From an uncultured Flavobacteriaceae bacterium (GTDB lineage Bacteria; Bacteroidota; Bacteroidia; Flavobacteriales; Flavobacteriaceae): a stretch of DNA of 64,000 nt. The position numbers and the translations under genes are program-made. Positions 55,395 through 64,000 of the stretch are shown one piece after another; the first letter of the stretch is position 1; each line of letters opens with the position of its first letter. The DNA lies in NCBI GenBank assembly GCA_947500525.1, contig CANMSH010000003.1, forward strand, positions 434,001 to 498,000, read 5' to 3'. The notes under the pieces were generated by a model. That model saw only the letters and a list, made by a program, of their open reading frames with translations, had not been told where the DNA came from and did not search any database.

Positions 55395-57167
55395 TTATTT
55401 TATTTCTAGAAGAAATGGCATTCTAGCTTGAATTCCCTTTAAATCTAAATATCCCTTCATATTCTTGTACATATTGTAATTATCAATACCGAGTTCTTCC
55501 TTCAACAATTTTTCTTTAGTCTTCGCTGAAATAGAAAACGGACTAAAAGTATCTTGAAAATCAACTTTAAATCTAGGATAATTAGTCGTTCTATACGTTT
55601 CTATCTCTGCTAGTTCTGCGGCCATCTTTATGGCATCTTCTAAACTTCCTAATTTATCTACTAAACCATTCTCAAATGCTTCGGTGCCTGTCCAAACTCT
55701 ACCTTGTGCAATATTATCTACTTCTTCTGGGGTCATTCCTCTACCTTGTGCGACTCTGTTTACAAAAGTCGAGTAAACATCTTTAACACCTTCTTCCGTT
55801 ACATTACGAAAATCCTCTGACATGGGTTCAAAAAGACTATATCCAACAGATTGCTTGTTGGTACCAACTTGCTCGGCATTGATCCCAATATTATCAGCAA
55901 ATTTATTGATATTCGGTATCATACCGAAAACACCAATAGAACCGGTTATTGTCGTCGGTTCAGCAACAATAGAATCAGCATTACAAGCAATATAATAACC
56001 TCCAGAGGCTGCTAAATTACCCATAGAAACAACTAACGGTTTTTCTTTTTTCGCTAATTCTAATTCTCTCCAAATCAAATCTGAAGCTAAAGCACTACCA
56101 CCTGGAGAGTTTACACGCAAAACAATTGCTTTTACTCTCTTATCTTTTGTTACTTTTCGCAAAGCTTCTGTCATTTTACCCTGACCAATATAGCTATGAT
56201 CTCCGTCACCGTACATAATATTGCCTTGAGCATATAAAACTGCTATTTTATCTGTTGCAGAAGACTTGATTCTTCCTTTTCCTGAAGAAATATAATCATT
56301 AATGGTAACCGTGTTTAGCTTATCAGTAGAATCTAAGTCGGCTAGGGTCTTTAATTTATCTTCATACTGATCAAAATACAACTGAGCATCAATCATACTA
56401 TTTTCAAGGGCCAATGACGGTGTTCTTAAAAGTAAGTCATCTGCAATTTTATTGATTTCTTCATCTGATTTATTTCTACTCTCCCCAATATCTGTGACCA
56501 TTTCACTCCAAATTGAGTTCAAAAAAGAAGAAATTTGCTCTCTATTGGCGTCACTCATTTCATTAGATAAAAAAGGCTCTACTGCACTCTTGTATTTACC
56601 ATGACGTATGATTTCCATTTTTACCCCATATTTATCTTCAAAGTCTTTGAAATATAATATCTCGCTTGACAAACCTTTAAACTCACCTGCACCAACCGGA
56701 TTCATATAAATCGAATCGGCTACTGAACTCAAGTAATAATTTTTCTGAGTAAAAACATCTGCATAGGCAACAATAAACTTACCTGATTCTTTAAACTCCA
56801 ATAATTTATTTCGAATAGTTTGTGTTTGGGAAATACCAGCATTCACAAAAAGAGTATTGATACTAATTCCTTTAATGTTGTCGTCAGTCTTGGCATTTTC
56901 TATGGCATTAATAATTTCATGCATTTCTAACACATCACTATCACTACTTCCCAAAAAACTAGCAAAAGGGTCAGTTACACTATAATCATCAACAATAGCA
57001 TTCTCTAAATTCAATTCTAAAATCGAGTTATTCTTAACAACCACTGCAGCTTCTTCACCAAATGAGGATGCCGAAGCACTTACAAAGGCTAAAAACACTA
57101 AAAACATAATACCTCCAGCAATAAATACTCCTAGTATAACCGCCAATAATTCTCTTAAAAATGTCAT
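55395..57167 (-). CDS. sppA: signal peptide peptidase SppA, 67K type
   Basis: VLRVNSPGGSALASDLIWREL, VVSMGNLAASGGYYIACNADSIVAEPTTITGSIGVFG. Confidence 0.96.
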   Translation of the reverse strand: MTFLRELLAVILGVFIAGGIMFLVFLAFVSASASSFGEEAAVVVKNNSILELNLENAIVDDYSVTDPFASFLGSSDSDVLEMHEIINAIENAKTDDNIKGISINTLFVNAGISQTQTIRNKLLEFKESGKFIVAYADVFTQKNYYLSSVADSIYMNPVGAGEFKGLSSEILYFKDFEDKYGVKMEIIRHGKYKSAVEPFLSNEMSDANREQISSFLNSIWSEMVTDIGESRNKSDEEINKIADDLLLRTPSLALENSMIDAQLYFDQYEDKLKTLADLDSTDKLNTVTINDYISSGKGRIKSSATDKIAVLYAQGNIMYGDGDHSYIGQGKMTEALRKVTKDKRVKAIVLRVNSPGGSALASDLIWRELELAKKEKPLVVSMGNLAASGGYYIACNADSIVAEPTTITGSIGVFGMIPNINKFADNIGINAEQVGTNKQSVGYSLFEPMSEDFRNVTEEGVKDVYSTFVNRVAQGRGMTPEEVDNIAQGRVWTGTEAFENGLVDKLGSLEDAIKMAAELAEIETYRTTNYPRFKVDFQDTFSPFSISAKTKEKLLKEELGIDNYNMYKNMKGYLDLKGIQARMPFLLEIK

Positions 57168-57299
57168 TCGTTTATTATTTTATTAAGTAAGTCTTATTTT
57201 AAATGAATCCGTTACATATGACTTCTTAAAATGTTCATAAATTTAAAGATGTAAATATAAACTTTTATTGCCTGATTTTATTTTCTTTGCCTATATAAG

Positions 57300-58430
57300 A
57301 TGAAGATTCAACGCACTACATATCTATCATTGGGATCTAATAAGGGAAATACTCTTAAAAACTTGCAATTGGCTTGTAATGAGATTGCTCAAAAAATAGG
57401 TAGAATAATTCGAATTTCATCGGTTTATAAAACGGCTCCTTGGGGTTTTGAAAGTGAAGACTTTTTAAATATTTGTATAGAAGTGTCAACAAATTTAACT
57501 CCTGAGAAACTCCTCAAAACTGTGCTAGCGATAGAAACTAATATGGGTAGAAAGCGGCAGGTATCTAAAGAGTATAGCGCCAGAGTTATAGATATAGACA
57601 TTCTACTTTTTGATGATGAAATCATTTTTCATGAAAATTTAAAAGTACCGCACCCAAATATGTTGGAACGAAAGTTTGTCTTGGTACCTCTCACAGAAAT
57701 TGCATCTAACTTAAAACATCCTATTGCGAAAAAAACAATATTGATGTGTTTACAAAGCTGTACTGATACCTCTGATATCGAAAAAACCGACTTGCAACTA
57801 CAACGACCTATATCGATCGTTGATAAATTTAATTACATCGCGATCGAAGGAAATATTGGAGCTGGTAAAACCACCTTGGCGAAAATGATTGGTGATGACT
57901 TTAACGCAAAGTTGGTATTGGAGCGTTTTGCTGACAATCCTTTTTTACCAAAATTTTACGAAGATAAAGATCGCTATGCTTTTCCATTAGAAATGAGTTT
58001 TTTAGCCGATCGGTATTCTCAACTATCGGATGATTTGGCACAATTTGATCTCTTTAAAAACTTTATCGTTTCTGACTATTATATTTTTAAATCTCTCATT
58101 TTCGCTCAAGTCACCTTGGCGAAAGAAGAATATGTGTTATATCGACGGATGTTTGATATTATGTATAAAGAAATTACAAAGCCAGACCTCTACGTTTATT
58201 TATACCAAAACACAGAACGCTTATTGAAGAACATAAAAAAAAGAGGGCGAGATTATGAACAAAACATTGCGAGTGAGTATTTAGAAAAAATACACCAAGG
58301 TTATTCTGGATTTATTAAAACCGAACAAAATTTGAACACCTTAATTATAGATGTTTCGTCACTCGATTTTGTAAATAACACGGCTGATTACGATTATATT
58401 ATCAAGCAAATTAATGAAGTTGATATTTAA
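57300..58430 (+). CDS. folK: HPPK (FolK) fused to deoxynucleoside kinase
   Basis: TTYLSLGSNKGNTLKNLQLA...YKTAPWGFESEDFLN...ARVIDIDILLF...VPHPNMLERKFVLVPL; then NYIAIEGNIGAGKTTLAKMIGDDF...ERFADNPFLPKFYEDKDRYAFPLEMSFLADRY. Confidence 0.95.
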   Translation: MKIQRTTYLSLGSNKGNTLKNLQLACNEIAQKIGRIIRISSVYKTAPWGFESEDFLNICIEVSTNLTPEKLLKTVLAIETNMGRKRQVSKEYSARVIDIDILLFDDEIIFHENLKVPHPNMLERKFVLVPLTEIASNLKHPIAKKTILMCLQSCTDTSDIEKTDLQLQRPISIVDKFNYIAIEGNIGAGKTTLAKMIGDDFNAKLVLERFADNPFLPKFYEDKDRYAFPLEMSFLADRYSQLSDDLAQFDLFKNFIVSDYYIFKSLIFAQVTLAKEEYVLYRRMFDIMYKEITKPDLYVYLYQNTERLLKNIKKRGRDYEQNIASEYLEKIHQGYSGFIKTEQNLNTLIIDVSSLDFVNNTADYDYIIKQINEVDI

Positions 58431-58484
58431 AAACAGGAAGCAATTGCTGCGTCAAGCTTAATTTACTATAAACGTCTCCTTTTA

Positions 58485-58820
58485 CTATTCTTTCAAGAGC
58501 TCGAGCTTTTCAGCAAAATAAGCGCAAAAATCTCGCATTGTAGCCGTCATTTTCTCATCATTGGTCGCTCTGTAGAAAGTATCAGACATAGATAGCAATG
58601 TTTGGTGAAAAAAATGTTGCATTTCTTCTAATGGCATGTCTTTTGTCCATAAATCCATTTTCAAGGTTTCTTTTTTATTCGGATCCCAAACAGATATCAT
58701 GAATGCTTTTGTTTCTTCGTTATCAACACCACCATCTTTGGCATCCCAAGATAACTTTTCAGGAATTTTATTGTCGTCTAATTCGACTTTGAATTTGATT
58801 TCAGATGTATGTGCAGCCAT
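58485..58820 (-). CDS. gldC: gliding motility protein GldC
   Basis: HTSEIKFKVELDDNKIPEKLSWDAKDGGVDNEETKAFMISVWDPNKKETLKMDLWTKDMPLEEMQHFFHQTLLSM; adjacent to gldB. Confidence 0.95.
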   Translation of the reverse strand: MAAHTSEIKFKVELDDNKIPEKLSWDAKDGGVDNEETKAFMISVWDPNKKETLKMDLWTKDMPLEEMQHFFHQTLLSMSDTFYRATNDEKMTATMRDFCAYFAEKLELLKE

Positions 58821-59788
58821 TATTTCGTTGGTTTATATTTTGATTTTTTATAGATGACTTCGTTTTCGGTACGAACCATTTGCTGTAAGTCTACCTTATT
58901 ATGTTTCATATATGATCTCACTATTTGCCATCCAAACCACGCTCCTATTTTGCCAGGAGATTCGTTGTCATTTGCCAAAAAGAATTTCGAAAAGGGAGCA
59001 TCCTCTATAAACCTACGTGATAACTCAGGGTCGGTGCTAAAAAGGTAGTCACTCTCAACGAAATATTTCCAAATATCAACATCATTTAACGCTGCCCACT
59101 CCATTTGCGCTTCAGTATATCCAATTTTATGGGCACGACTTACTTTAGGTAAAAAAGCATCAAGCATATACGTTGATTTTCCTTCTTGTATAATTCTTGA
59201 GATAAAGGTTCTATCATTGGTTCGAGGAATTTCTCTTTGTGCTAATTCTTTTGCCACCGTAACGGCCATATGGTCTTTGGTAAAGTTTCTTTTTATATAC
59301 TCCGGAAAATCAGCATAAATAGCACTCTCTTCACCAAGAAACGCATCTAAGGATACCAGTAACAAACTATCCGCATAAATTACGCGTCGTTCGTAATTCA
59401 CATTGGTAAGTAAGGTGATTATCGTGGGTTCTTGAAATCCTTTGTAGTAATATTTTACGTGTTTAAAAAGTGATGCTAAATTTTCTTTTTGATCATCAAA
59501 ATTTTTATATACTCCTTGGGTTTTTGCAAATAAATCTTGCTCATCCTTATCCTGCATTTTGGCTACCCATATACTATCTGGAGTAGCGGCAGGAAACAAC
59601 AACGGAAATTCACTTTTTAAATCTTCTAACTGGGTGACAGGTGTTGTATAAAAGGCCGTATCAAAACGTTTTACCTTTACGTCAACGTCTATATTTGAAA
59701 CATCAACTTCTAACTTATTTTCTTCTGCGCAAGAAAATAAAATGCTTAAACATAAAAAGAGTATATTATATTTATAAATCGCCTTCAC
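58820..59788 (-). CDS. gldB: gliding motility lipoprotein GldB
   Basis: LFLCLSILFSCAEEN lipobox; RFDTAFY; LVSLDAFLGEESAIYADFPEYIKRNF. Confidence 0.94.
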   Translation of the reverse strand: MKAIYKYNILFLCLSILFSCAEENKLEVDVSNIDVDVKVKRFDTAFYTTPVTQLEDLKSEFPLLFPAATPDSIWVAKMQDKDEQDLFAKTQGVYKNFDDQKENLASLFKHVKYYYKGFQEPTIITLLTNVNYERRVIYADSLLLVSLDAFLGEESAIYADFPEYIKRNFTKDHMAVTVAKELAQREIPRTNDRTFISRIIQEGKSTYMLDAFLPKVSRAHKIGYTEAQMEWAALNDVDIWKYFVESDYLFSTDPELSRRFIEDAPFSKFFLANDNESPGKIGAWFGWQIVRSYMKHNKVDLQQMVRTENEVIYKKSKYKPTK

Positions 59789-59846
59789 AATTTTTAGATT
59801 TTTTAGTATTTTCGCTTCAACGACAAAACTACTAAATTGTTTCGCA

Positions 59847-60638
59847 ATGCATACAGAAAAAGTTACAAAACATATTGTTAAATGGTTAAAAGATTACGCT
59901 ACAAATGCCAAAGTGAATGGTTTTGTTGTAGGGGTATCTGGTGGAATTGATTCTGCGGTGACTTCATCGCTTTGCGCCGAAACTGGTTTTGATGTATTAT
60001 GCCTTGAAATGCCTATTCATCAAGGACAAAATCAGGTAAATAGAGCAAAAGAACATATTGCACAATTAAAAGAGCGTTATGACAATGTGCGTTCTCAAAA
60101 TGTAGATCTTACTGCTGCTTTTGATGTTTTAAAAGACACTTTCCCTACAGATGGTGCTAAAGATAAAGTAGATCTCTCTTTAGGAAATACGAGAGCTCGT
60201 TTACGAATGACAACGTTGTATTATTTTGCGGGCATTAACGGGTATTTGGTTTGCGGTACTGGAAACAAAGTGGAAGATTTTGGCGTTGGATTCTACACAA
60301 AATATGGTGATGGAGGCGTTGATTTGAGTCCGATTGCTGATTTGATGAAATCAGAAGTATATGCCGTGGGTAAGTACTTAAAAGTACCAGCTTCTATATT
60401 AATAGCAAAACCTACGGATGGTTTGTTTGGTGATTCTCGTACTGATGAAGATCAAATTGGTGCGACTTATGACGAACTAGAGTGGGCCATGTACAGAGCC
60501 GATGAAGGAAAGACCGCTGATGATTTTGAAGGTAGAGAACAACGTGTAATGGAAATTTACACCTGGCGAAATAAGGCCAACAAACATAAAATGGATCCTA
60601 TTCCGGTTTGTGTGATTCCGAAGGAACTGAAGCGTTAG
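59847..60638 (+). CDS. nadE: NAD+ synthase (NH3-dependent type)
   Basis: VVGVSGGIDSAVTSSLCAE; GTGNKVEDFGVGFYTKYGDGGVDLSPIADLMKSEVYAVGKYL. Confidence 0.97.
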   Translation: MHTEKVTKHIVKWLKDYATNAKVNGFVVGVSGGIDSAVTSSLCAETGFDVLCLEMPIHQGQNQVNRAKEHIAQLKERYDNVRSQNVDLTAAFDVLKDTFPTDGAKDKVDLSLGNTRARLRMTTLYYFAGINGYLVCGTGNKVEDFGVGFYTKYGDGGVDLSPIADLMKSEVYAVGKYLKVPASILIAKPTDGLFGDSRTDEDQIGATYDELEWAMYRADEGKTADDFEGREQRVMEIYTWRNKANKHKMDPIPVCVIPKELKR

Positions 60639-61392
60639 TTTTTAACTTTTCGTAACGTTCATACCAACTCCTTTGAACTTTTCTAAACATTTGAGGATCT
60701 AATAGTAATTTTTCAGTAGTACTTGGTCTTACGGTTGAAGAAAAATAAAAATTTCCATTCTTATGTAGAATTATTATTGAATACATATCTACACCCTTCC
60801 CAAAGATTTTTTGTAGCAACAAATTCTCATCTTTATACCACTTTACTTGACTCTTAGAAATTGGATAGTCATTTTCACGATTATAAAAATTATAGAGTTC
60901 GGCATTTTTTATTCGCCAATATCTTTCTTTCATTTTCCTAAGACCACTCTTGAAATGCTTAAAACTCCCAATACTTCTAAAACTACTTGGAATTTTAGAT
61001 CCCGTCTTGTTAATAACAACGTAATTCTTCTTAACCATGTTCTTAACAACGGGTAAGGAGTCATAATAATGTATTACCCAAATCTTACTGGTATCTAATT
61101 TGTATTTCTTTTTAAAAAATTTATTCAGTTGCTTTTTTTTCTCAAATCCAATATCTCCAAAAAACTCTCTAAATTTTAGTTTCTTATAATCGATAGTATC
61201 TGATGTATAATGTGTATAATAGAATAACTTTGATTCCAACCTTCTTTCGAACTCAGCCGAACTTATTTCTTTATAATTCTCATCAACATAAGTTAGTTTT
61301 TTAGTTTGGGCTGTGCCGCCTAAAATTGACAAGGAGAAAAAAACAAAAAATAATAGCTTCTTCATAAACGGCTTTAAGTATTGAAACATCAA
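60598..61392 (-). CDS. hypothetical secreted protein
   Basis: Signal peptide (KKLLFFVFFSLSILGGTAQT), full-length ORF; 3' end overlaps nadE by 41 bp. Confidence 0.7.
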   Translation of the reverse strand: MMFQYLKPFMKKLLFFVFFSLSILGGTAQTKKLTYVDENYKEISSAEFERRLESKLFYYTHYTSDTIDYKKLKFREFFGDIGFEKKKQLNKFFKKKYKLDTSKIWVIHYYDSLPVVKNMVKKNYVVINKTGSKIPSSFRSIGSFKHFKSGLRKMKERYWRIKNAELYNFYNRENDYPISKSQVKWYKDENLLLQKIFGKGVDMYSIIILHKNGNFYFSSTVRPSTTEKLLLDPQMFRKVQRSWYERYEKLKTNASVPSESHKPE

Positions 61393-61402
61393 AAATGACT
61401 TC

Positions 61403-63364
61403 CTACACGACTCTATTCAATTTCTCAAATAGTAATTTTTTAAGAGAGGTATAGTTTACAATCATTTCAAGCATACCTTGGCGCTCTTCAATAGGCTGTT
61501 CTCCTTCTAGAAGTTCTTTGATTTTTAATTCTATTAAAATTCGACGTAAGTTCAAAATGGCATCCATAACAAGTTTAGACAGGTTTTTATCTTTTCCTTT
61601 TACATAAATCTCCTTGCGTAACCAATCACTCAAGACATACTTTTCATCATCCATTAAAATATCTGTCACAGCTTGCCCTATTTCTTCATCTTCACTATTG
61701 ATAAATGTATCAATATTCACTTGCTCATCTTGATTTAGTTGATGAATAATATGGTAATAAATTTTTTGAAAAACGGCATTGCTAAATTCTATTTCGTCAT
61801 CATGCAAATGCAGGTAAATCTCTTTTGAGACCGTATTTTGATAATCTTCTTTTACAATCTTTACATTACCCTCATCGTCTTCTACTTCAACAAAATCAGT
61901 AAAATCAACTTCTTTGTCTCCATACAACAACAAAATCTCAATCAATTTCTTCTCCAATCTATTAAGCTGATCAACTTTTTTTAATTCTTTGGGTTTTCCT
62001 TTAACCACCTCAAAAGAAGCTTCATCTTTCTGCTGTGCTGGTCGTTTTGAGGCATCACGTAATTCTCGTTTTGATAATTGAGCTAGTTCACTAAACAACA
62101 CCTTTTCAGAAATATCCATAATGCGCGAACATTCTTGCACATAGATTTCTCGTTGAATATTGTTGGGTATTTTCGAAATGCTCACTACAATATCGCGTAT
62201 CAATGCTGCTTTCTTAACTGGATCATTTTGCGCTTCATCCATAAGCAAGGATACTTTAAACTGAATAAAGTCTTGCGCATGTTCTTTTAGATAGGTTTGT
62301 AATTCTTCTAAGGAATGGTTTTTAGCAAAGCTATCAGGATCTTCTCCCTCAGGGAATGCCACTACCTTCACATTCATTCCTTGCTCGAGAATCAAGTCTA
62401 TCCCTCGAATAGAGGCTCTAATACCTGCAGCATCACCATCAAACAATACTGTAATATTTTGTGTCAATCGGTTGACCAAACGTATCTGATCAGAAGTTAA
62501 CGCTGTACCAGAAGAAGCCACAACATTTTTAATACCAGTTTGATAAAAAGAAATCACATCGGTATATCCTTCAACTAAATAACAGTTATCTTCTTTGGCG
62601 ATGGTTTGTTTTGCATGATAAATACCATAAAGTACTTTACTTTTATGATAAATTTCACTCTCGGGAGAATTTAAATATTTGGCTGCTTTCGCTTCAGAAG
62701 AAAGAATACGTCCCCCAAAACCAAGCACTCTACCTGACATACTATGAATAGGAAACAAGACCCGTCCGCGAAAGCGATCAAATTGCTTGTTCTCTTTAAC
62801 AATCGTAAGTCCGGTTTTCTCTAAAAATTCTAGCTGATAACCTTTCTTTATAGCCGTATCGGTAAAGGCGCTCCAGTCATCCAACCCATAACCTAGCTCA
62901 AAGGTCTCTATCGTTTCGTTGGTAAAACCGCGCTCCTTAAAATAAGACAAGCCAATGGCTTTTCCTTTTTGTGTATTAAGTAAAATATCGTGAAAATAGT
63001 TACGCGCATATTCAGAAACGAGATACATGCTTTCGCGCTCATTCTGTTGTTCTTTTTGTTCATCAGACTGCTCCGTTTCTTCAATTTCTATATTGTACTT
63101 TTTCGCGAGATAGCGAATCGCTTCAGGATATGAATAGTGCTCATGCTCCATTAAAAAGGAAATCGCGTTTCCTCCTTTACCAGTACTAAAATCTTTCCAT
63201 ATTTGTTTTACGGGAGACACCATAAATGATGGTGACTTTTCATCAGCGAATGGGCTAAGTCCTTTGAAGTTACTTCCTGCTTTCTTTAGTTGTACAAAAT
63301 CACCGATAACTTCTTCGACACGAGCCGTATCAAAAACCTTGTCTATGGTGTTTTTGGAAATCAT
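61403..63364 (-). CDS. dnaG: DNA primase DnaG
   Basis: ARVEEVIGDFVQLKKAGSNFKGLSPFADEKSPSFMVSP, RFRGRVLFPIHSMSGRVLGFGGRIL, YLVEGYTDVISFYQTGIKNVVASSGTALTSDQIRLV, FDGDAAGIRASIRGIDL. Confidence 0.97.
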   Translation of the reverse strand: MISKNTIDKVFDTARVEEVIGDFVQLKKAGSNFKGLSPFADEKSPSFMVSPVKQIWKDFSTGKGGNAISFLMEHEHYSYPEAIRYLAKKYNIEIEETEQSDEQKEQQNERESMYLVSEYARNYFHDILLNTQKGKAIGLSYFKERGFTNETIETFELGYGLDDWSAFTDTAIKKGYQLEFLEKTGLTIVKENKQFDRFRGRVLFPIHSMSGRVLGFGGRILSSEAKAAKYLNSPESEIYHKSKVLYGIYHAKQTIAKEDNCYLVEGYTDVISFYQTGIKNVVASSGTALTSDQIRLVNRLTQNITVLFDGDAAGIRASIRGIDLILEQGMNVKVVAFPEGEDPDSFAKNHSLEELQTYLKEHAQDFIQFKVSLLMDEAQNDPVKKAALIRDIVVSISKIPNNIQREIYVQECSRIMDISEKVLFSELAQLSKRELRDASKRPAQQKDEASFEVVKGKPKELKKVDQLNRLEKKLIEILLLYGDKEVDFTDFVEVEDDEGNVKIVKEDYQNTVSKEIYLHLHDDEIEFSNAVFQKIYYHIIHQLNQDEQVNIDTFINSEDEEIGQAVTDILMDDEKYVLSDWLRKEIYVKGKDKNLSKLVMDAILNLRRILIELKIKELLEGEQPIEERQGMLEMIVNYTSLKKLLFEKLNRVV

Positions 63365-63370
63365 AGTAAT

Positions 63371-64000
63371 TTATGATACCGCTTTTAACTTACTTAATGT
63401 TGATTTAGTGAGTTTGCTTTCGGCATATTTTTTAGTAACCTTCAATACTTTTTCATCGCTTCCTGGTAACTCGAACATTGCATCGGTTAGAATGGCTTCA
63501 CATAAAGATCGTAGCCCTCGGGCACCCAACTTATATTCTACCGCTTTCTCTACAATATAATTCAGCGCTTTTTCATCAATATCAAATTTGATATCATCCA
63601 TACCAAACAGTTTATCATACTGCTTCATGATGGCGTTTTTAGGCTCCGTTAAGATAGCTCGAAGTGTACCCGCATCTAACGGATTCATATAGGTTAATAC
63701 TGGTAAACGGCCAATAATTTCAGGAATCAATCCAAAATCTTTTAAGTCTTTTGGAACAATATATTGCAATAAATTATCTTCGTCTACCCGTTCTTCATTC
63801 TTAGAAGCACTATATCCTACAGCTTGCATATTTAAGCGCTTGCTAATTACTCTATCGATACCGTCAAAAGCTCCACCTGCAATAAACAAAATATTACGAG
63901 TATCAACTTCTACAAATTTCTGATCAGGATGCTTTCTACCACCTTTTGGCGGCACATTTACTACCGTTCCTTCAAGTAATTTCAATAAGGCTTGCTGTAC
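63371..64000 (-). CDS. clpX: ATP-dependent Clp protease ATP-binding subunit ClpX (C-terminal part, truncated by window end)
   Basis: Minus strand reads [49 protein letters not shown]...[36 protein letters not shown]...[13 protein letters not shown]; frame stays open to base 64000. Confidence 0.97.
   Translation of the reverse strand, partial: VQQALLKLLEGTVVNVPPKGGRKHPDQKFVEVDTRNILFIAGGAFDGIDRVISKRLNMQAVGYSASKNEERVDEDNLLQYIVPKDLKDFGLIPEIIGRLPVLTYMNPLDAGTLRAILTEPKNAIMKQYDKLFGMDDIKFDIDEKALNYIVEKAVEYKLGARGLRSLCEAILTDAMFELPGSDEKVLKVTKKYAESKLTKSTLSKLKAVS

Noticed and set aside
1-64000. CRISPR arrays, tRNA/rRNA genes, IS elements, prophage, integrons
   Set aside because: No regularly spaced repeats, no cloverleaf-like or rRNA sequence noticed, and no transposase, integrase or phage protein in any ORF.

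Overview
This is a compact, AT-rich chromosomal window from a Bacteroidota genome, most likely Flavobacteriaceae (SprA, RemB, GldB and GldC, Act-type respiratory genes, TAnnTTTG-type -7 boxes). About 52 coding regions are supportable. I found no tRNA or rRNA, IS element, prophage or CRISPR array. Main blocks: the 3' end of a probable alkB; nitroreductase; GH43; penicillin acylase and aldo/keto reductase; a complete actABCDEF-cox2-cox1 respiratory locus; ruvB-P450-queG-maeB-ruvA-sprA-gcvH-vanZ-tonB-tonB-deoC; remB; pdhB divergent from etfBA; a bifunctional nuclease and a NupC transporter; a secreted DJ-1 protein coupled to a DUF5916-type protein, next to a Nudix-like lipoprotein; thyA, folA and a folK-deoxynucleoside kinase fusion; sppA; gldB/gldC; nadE; dnaG; partial clpX. 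Nothing here is clearly a new multi-gene defence or mobile system. The best second-look items are: (1) a DnaG primase whose four expected zinc ligands are all replaced; (2) a Nudix-like lipoprotein that has lost the catalytic Nudix-box residues; (3) a small secreted protein that appears to be two sorting-domain-like repeats with no cargo; (4) an ActC subunit with a helix-hairpin-helix-like tail; (5) several strong DNA dyads at etfBA, maeB, the DJ-1/Nudix divergent region and the CBM48 gene. Family names come from reading motifs by eye; no database search was run.
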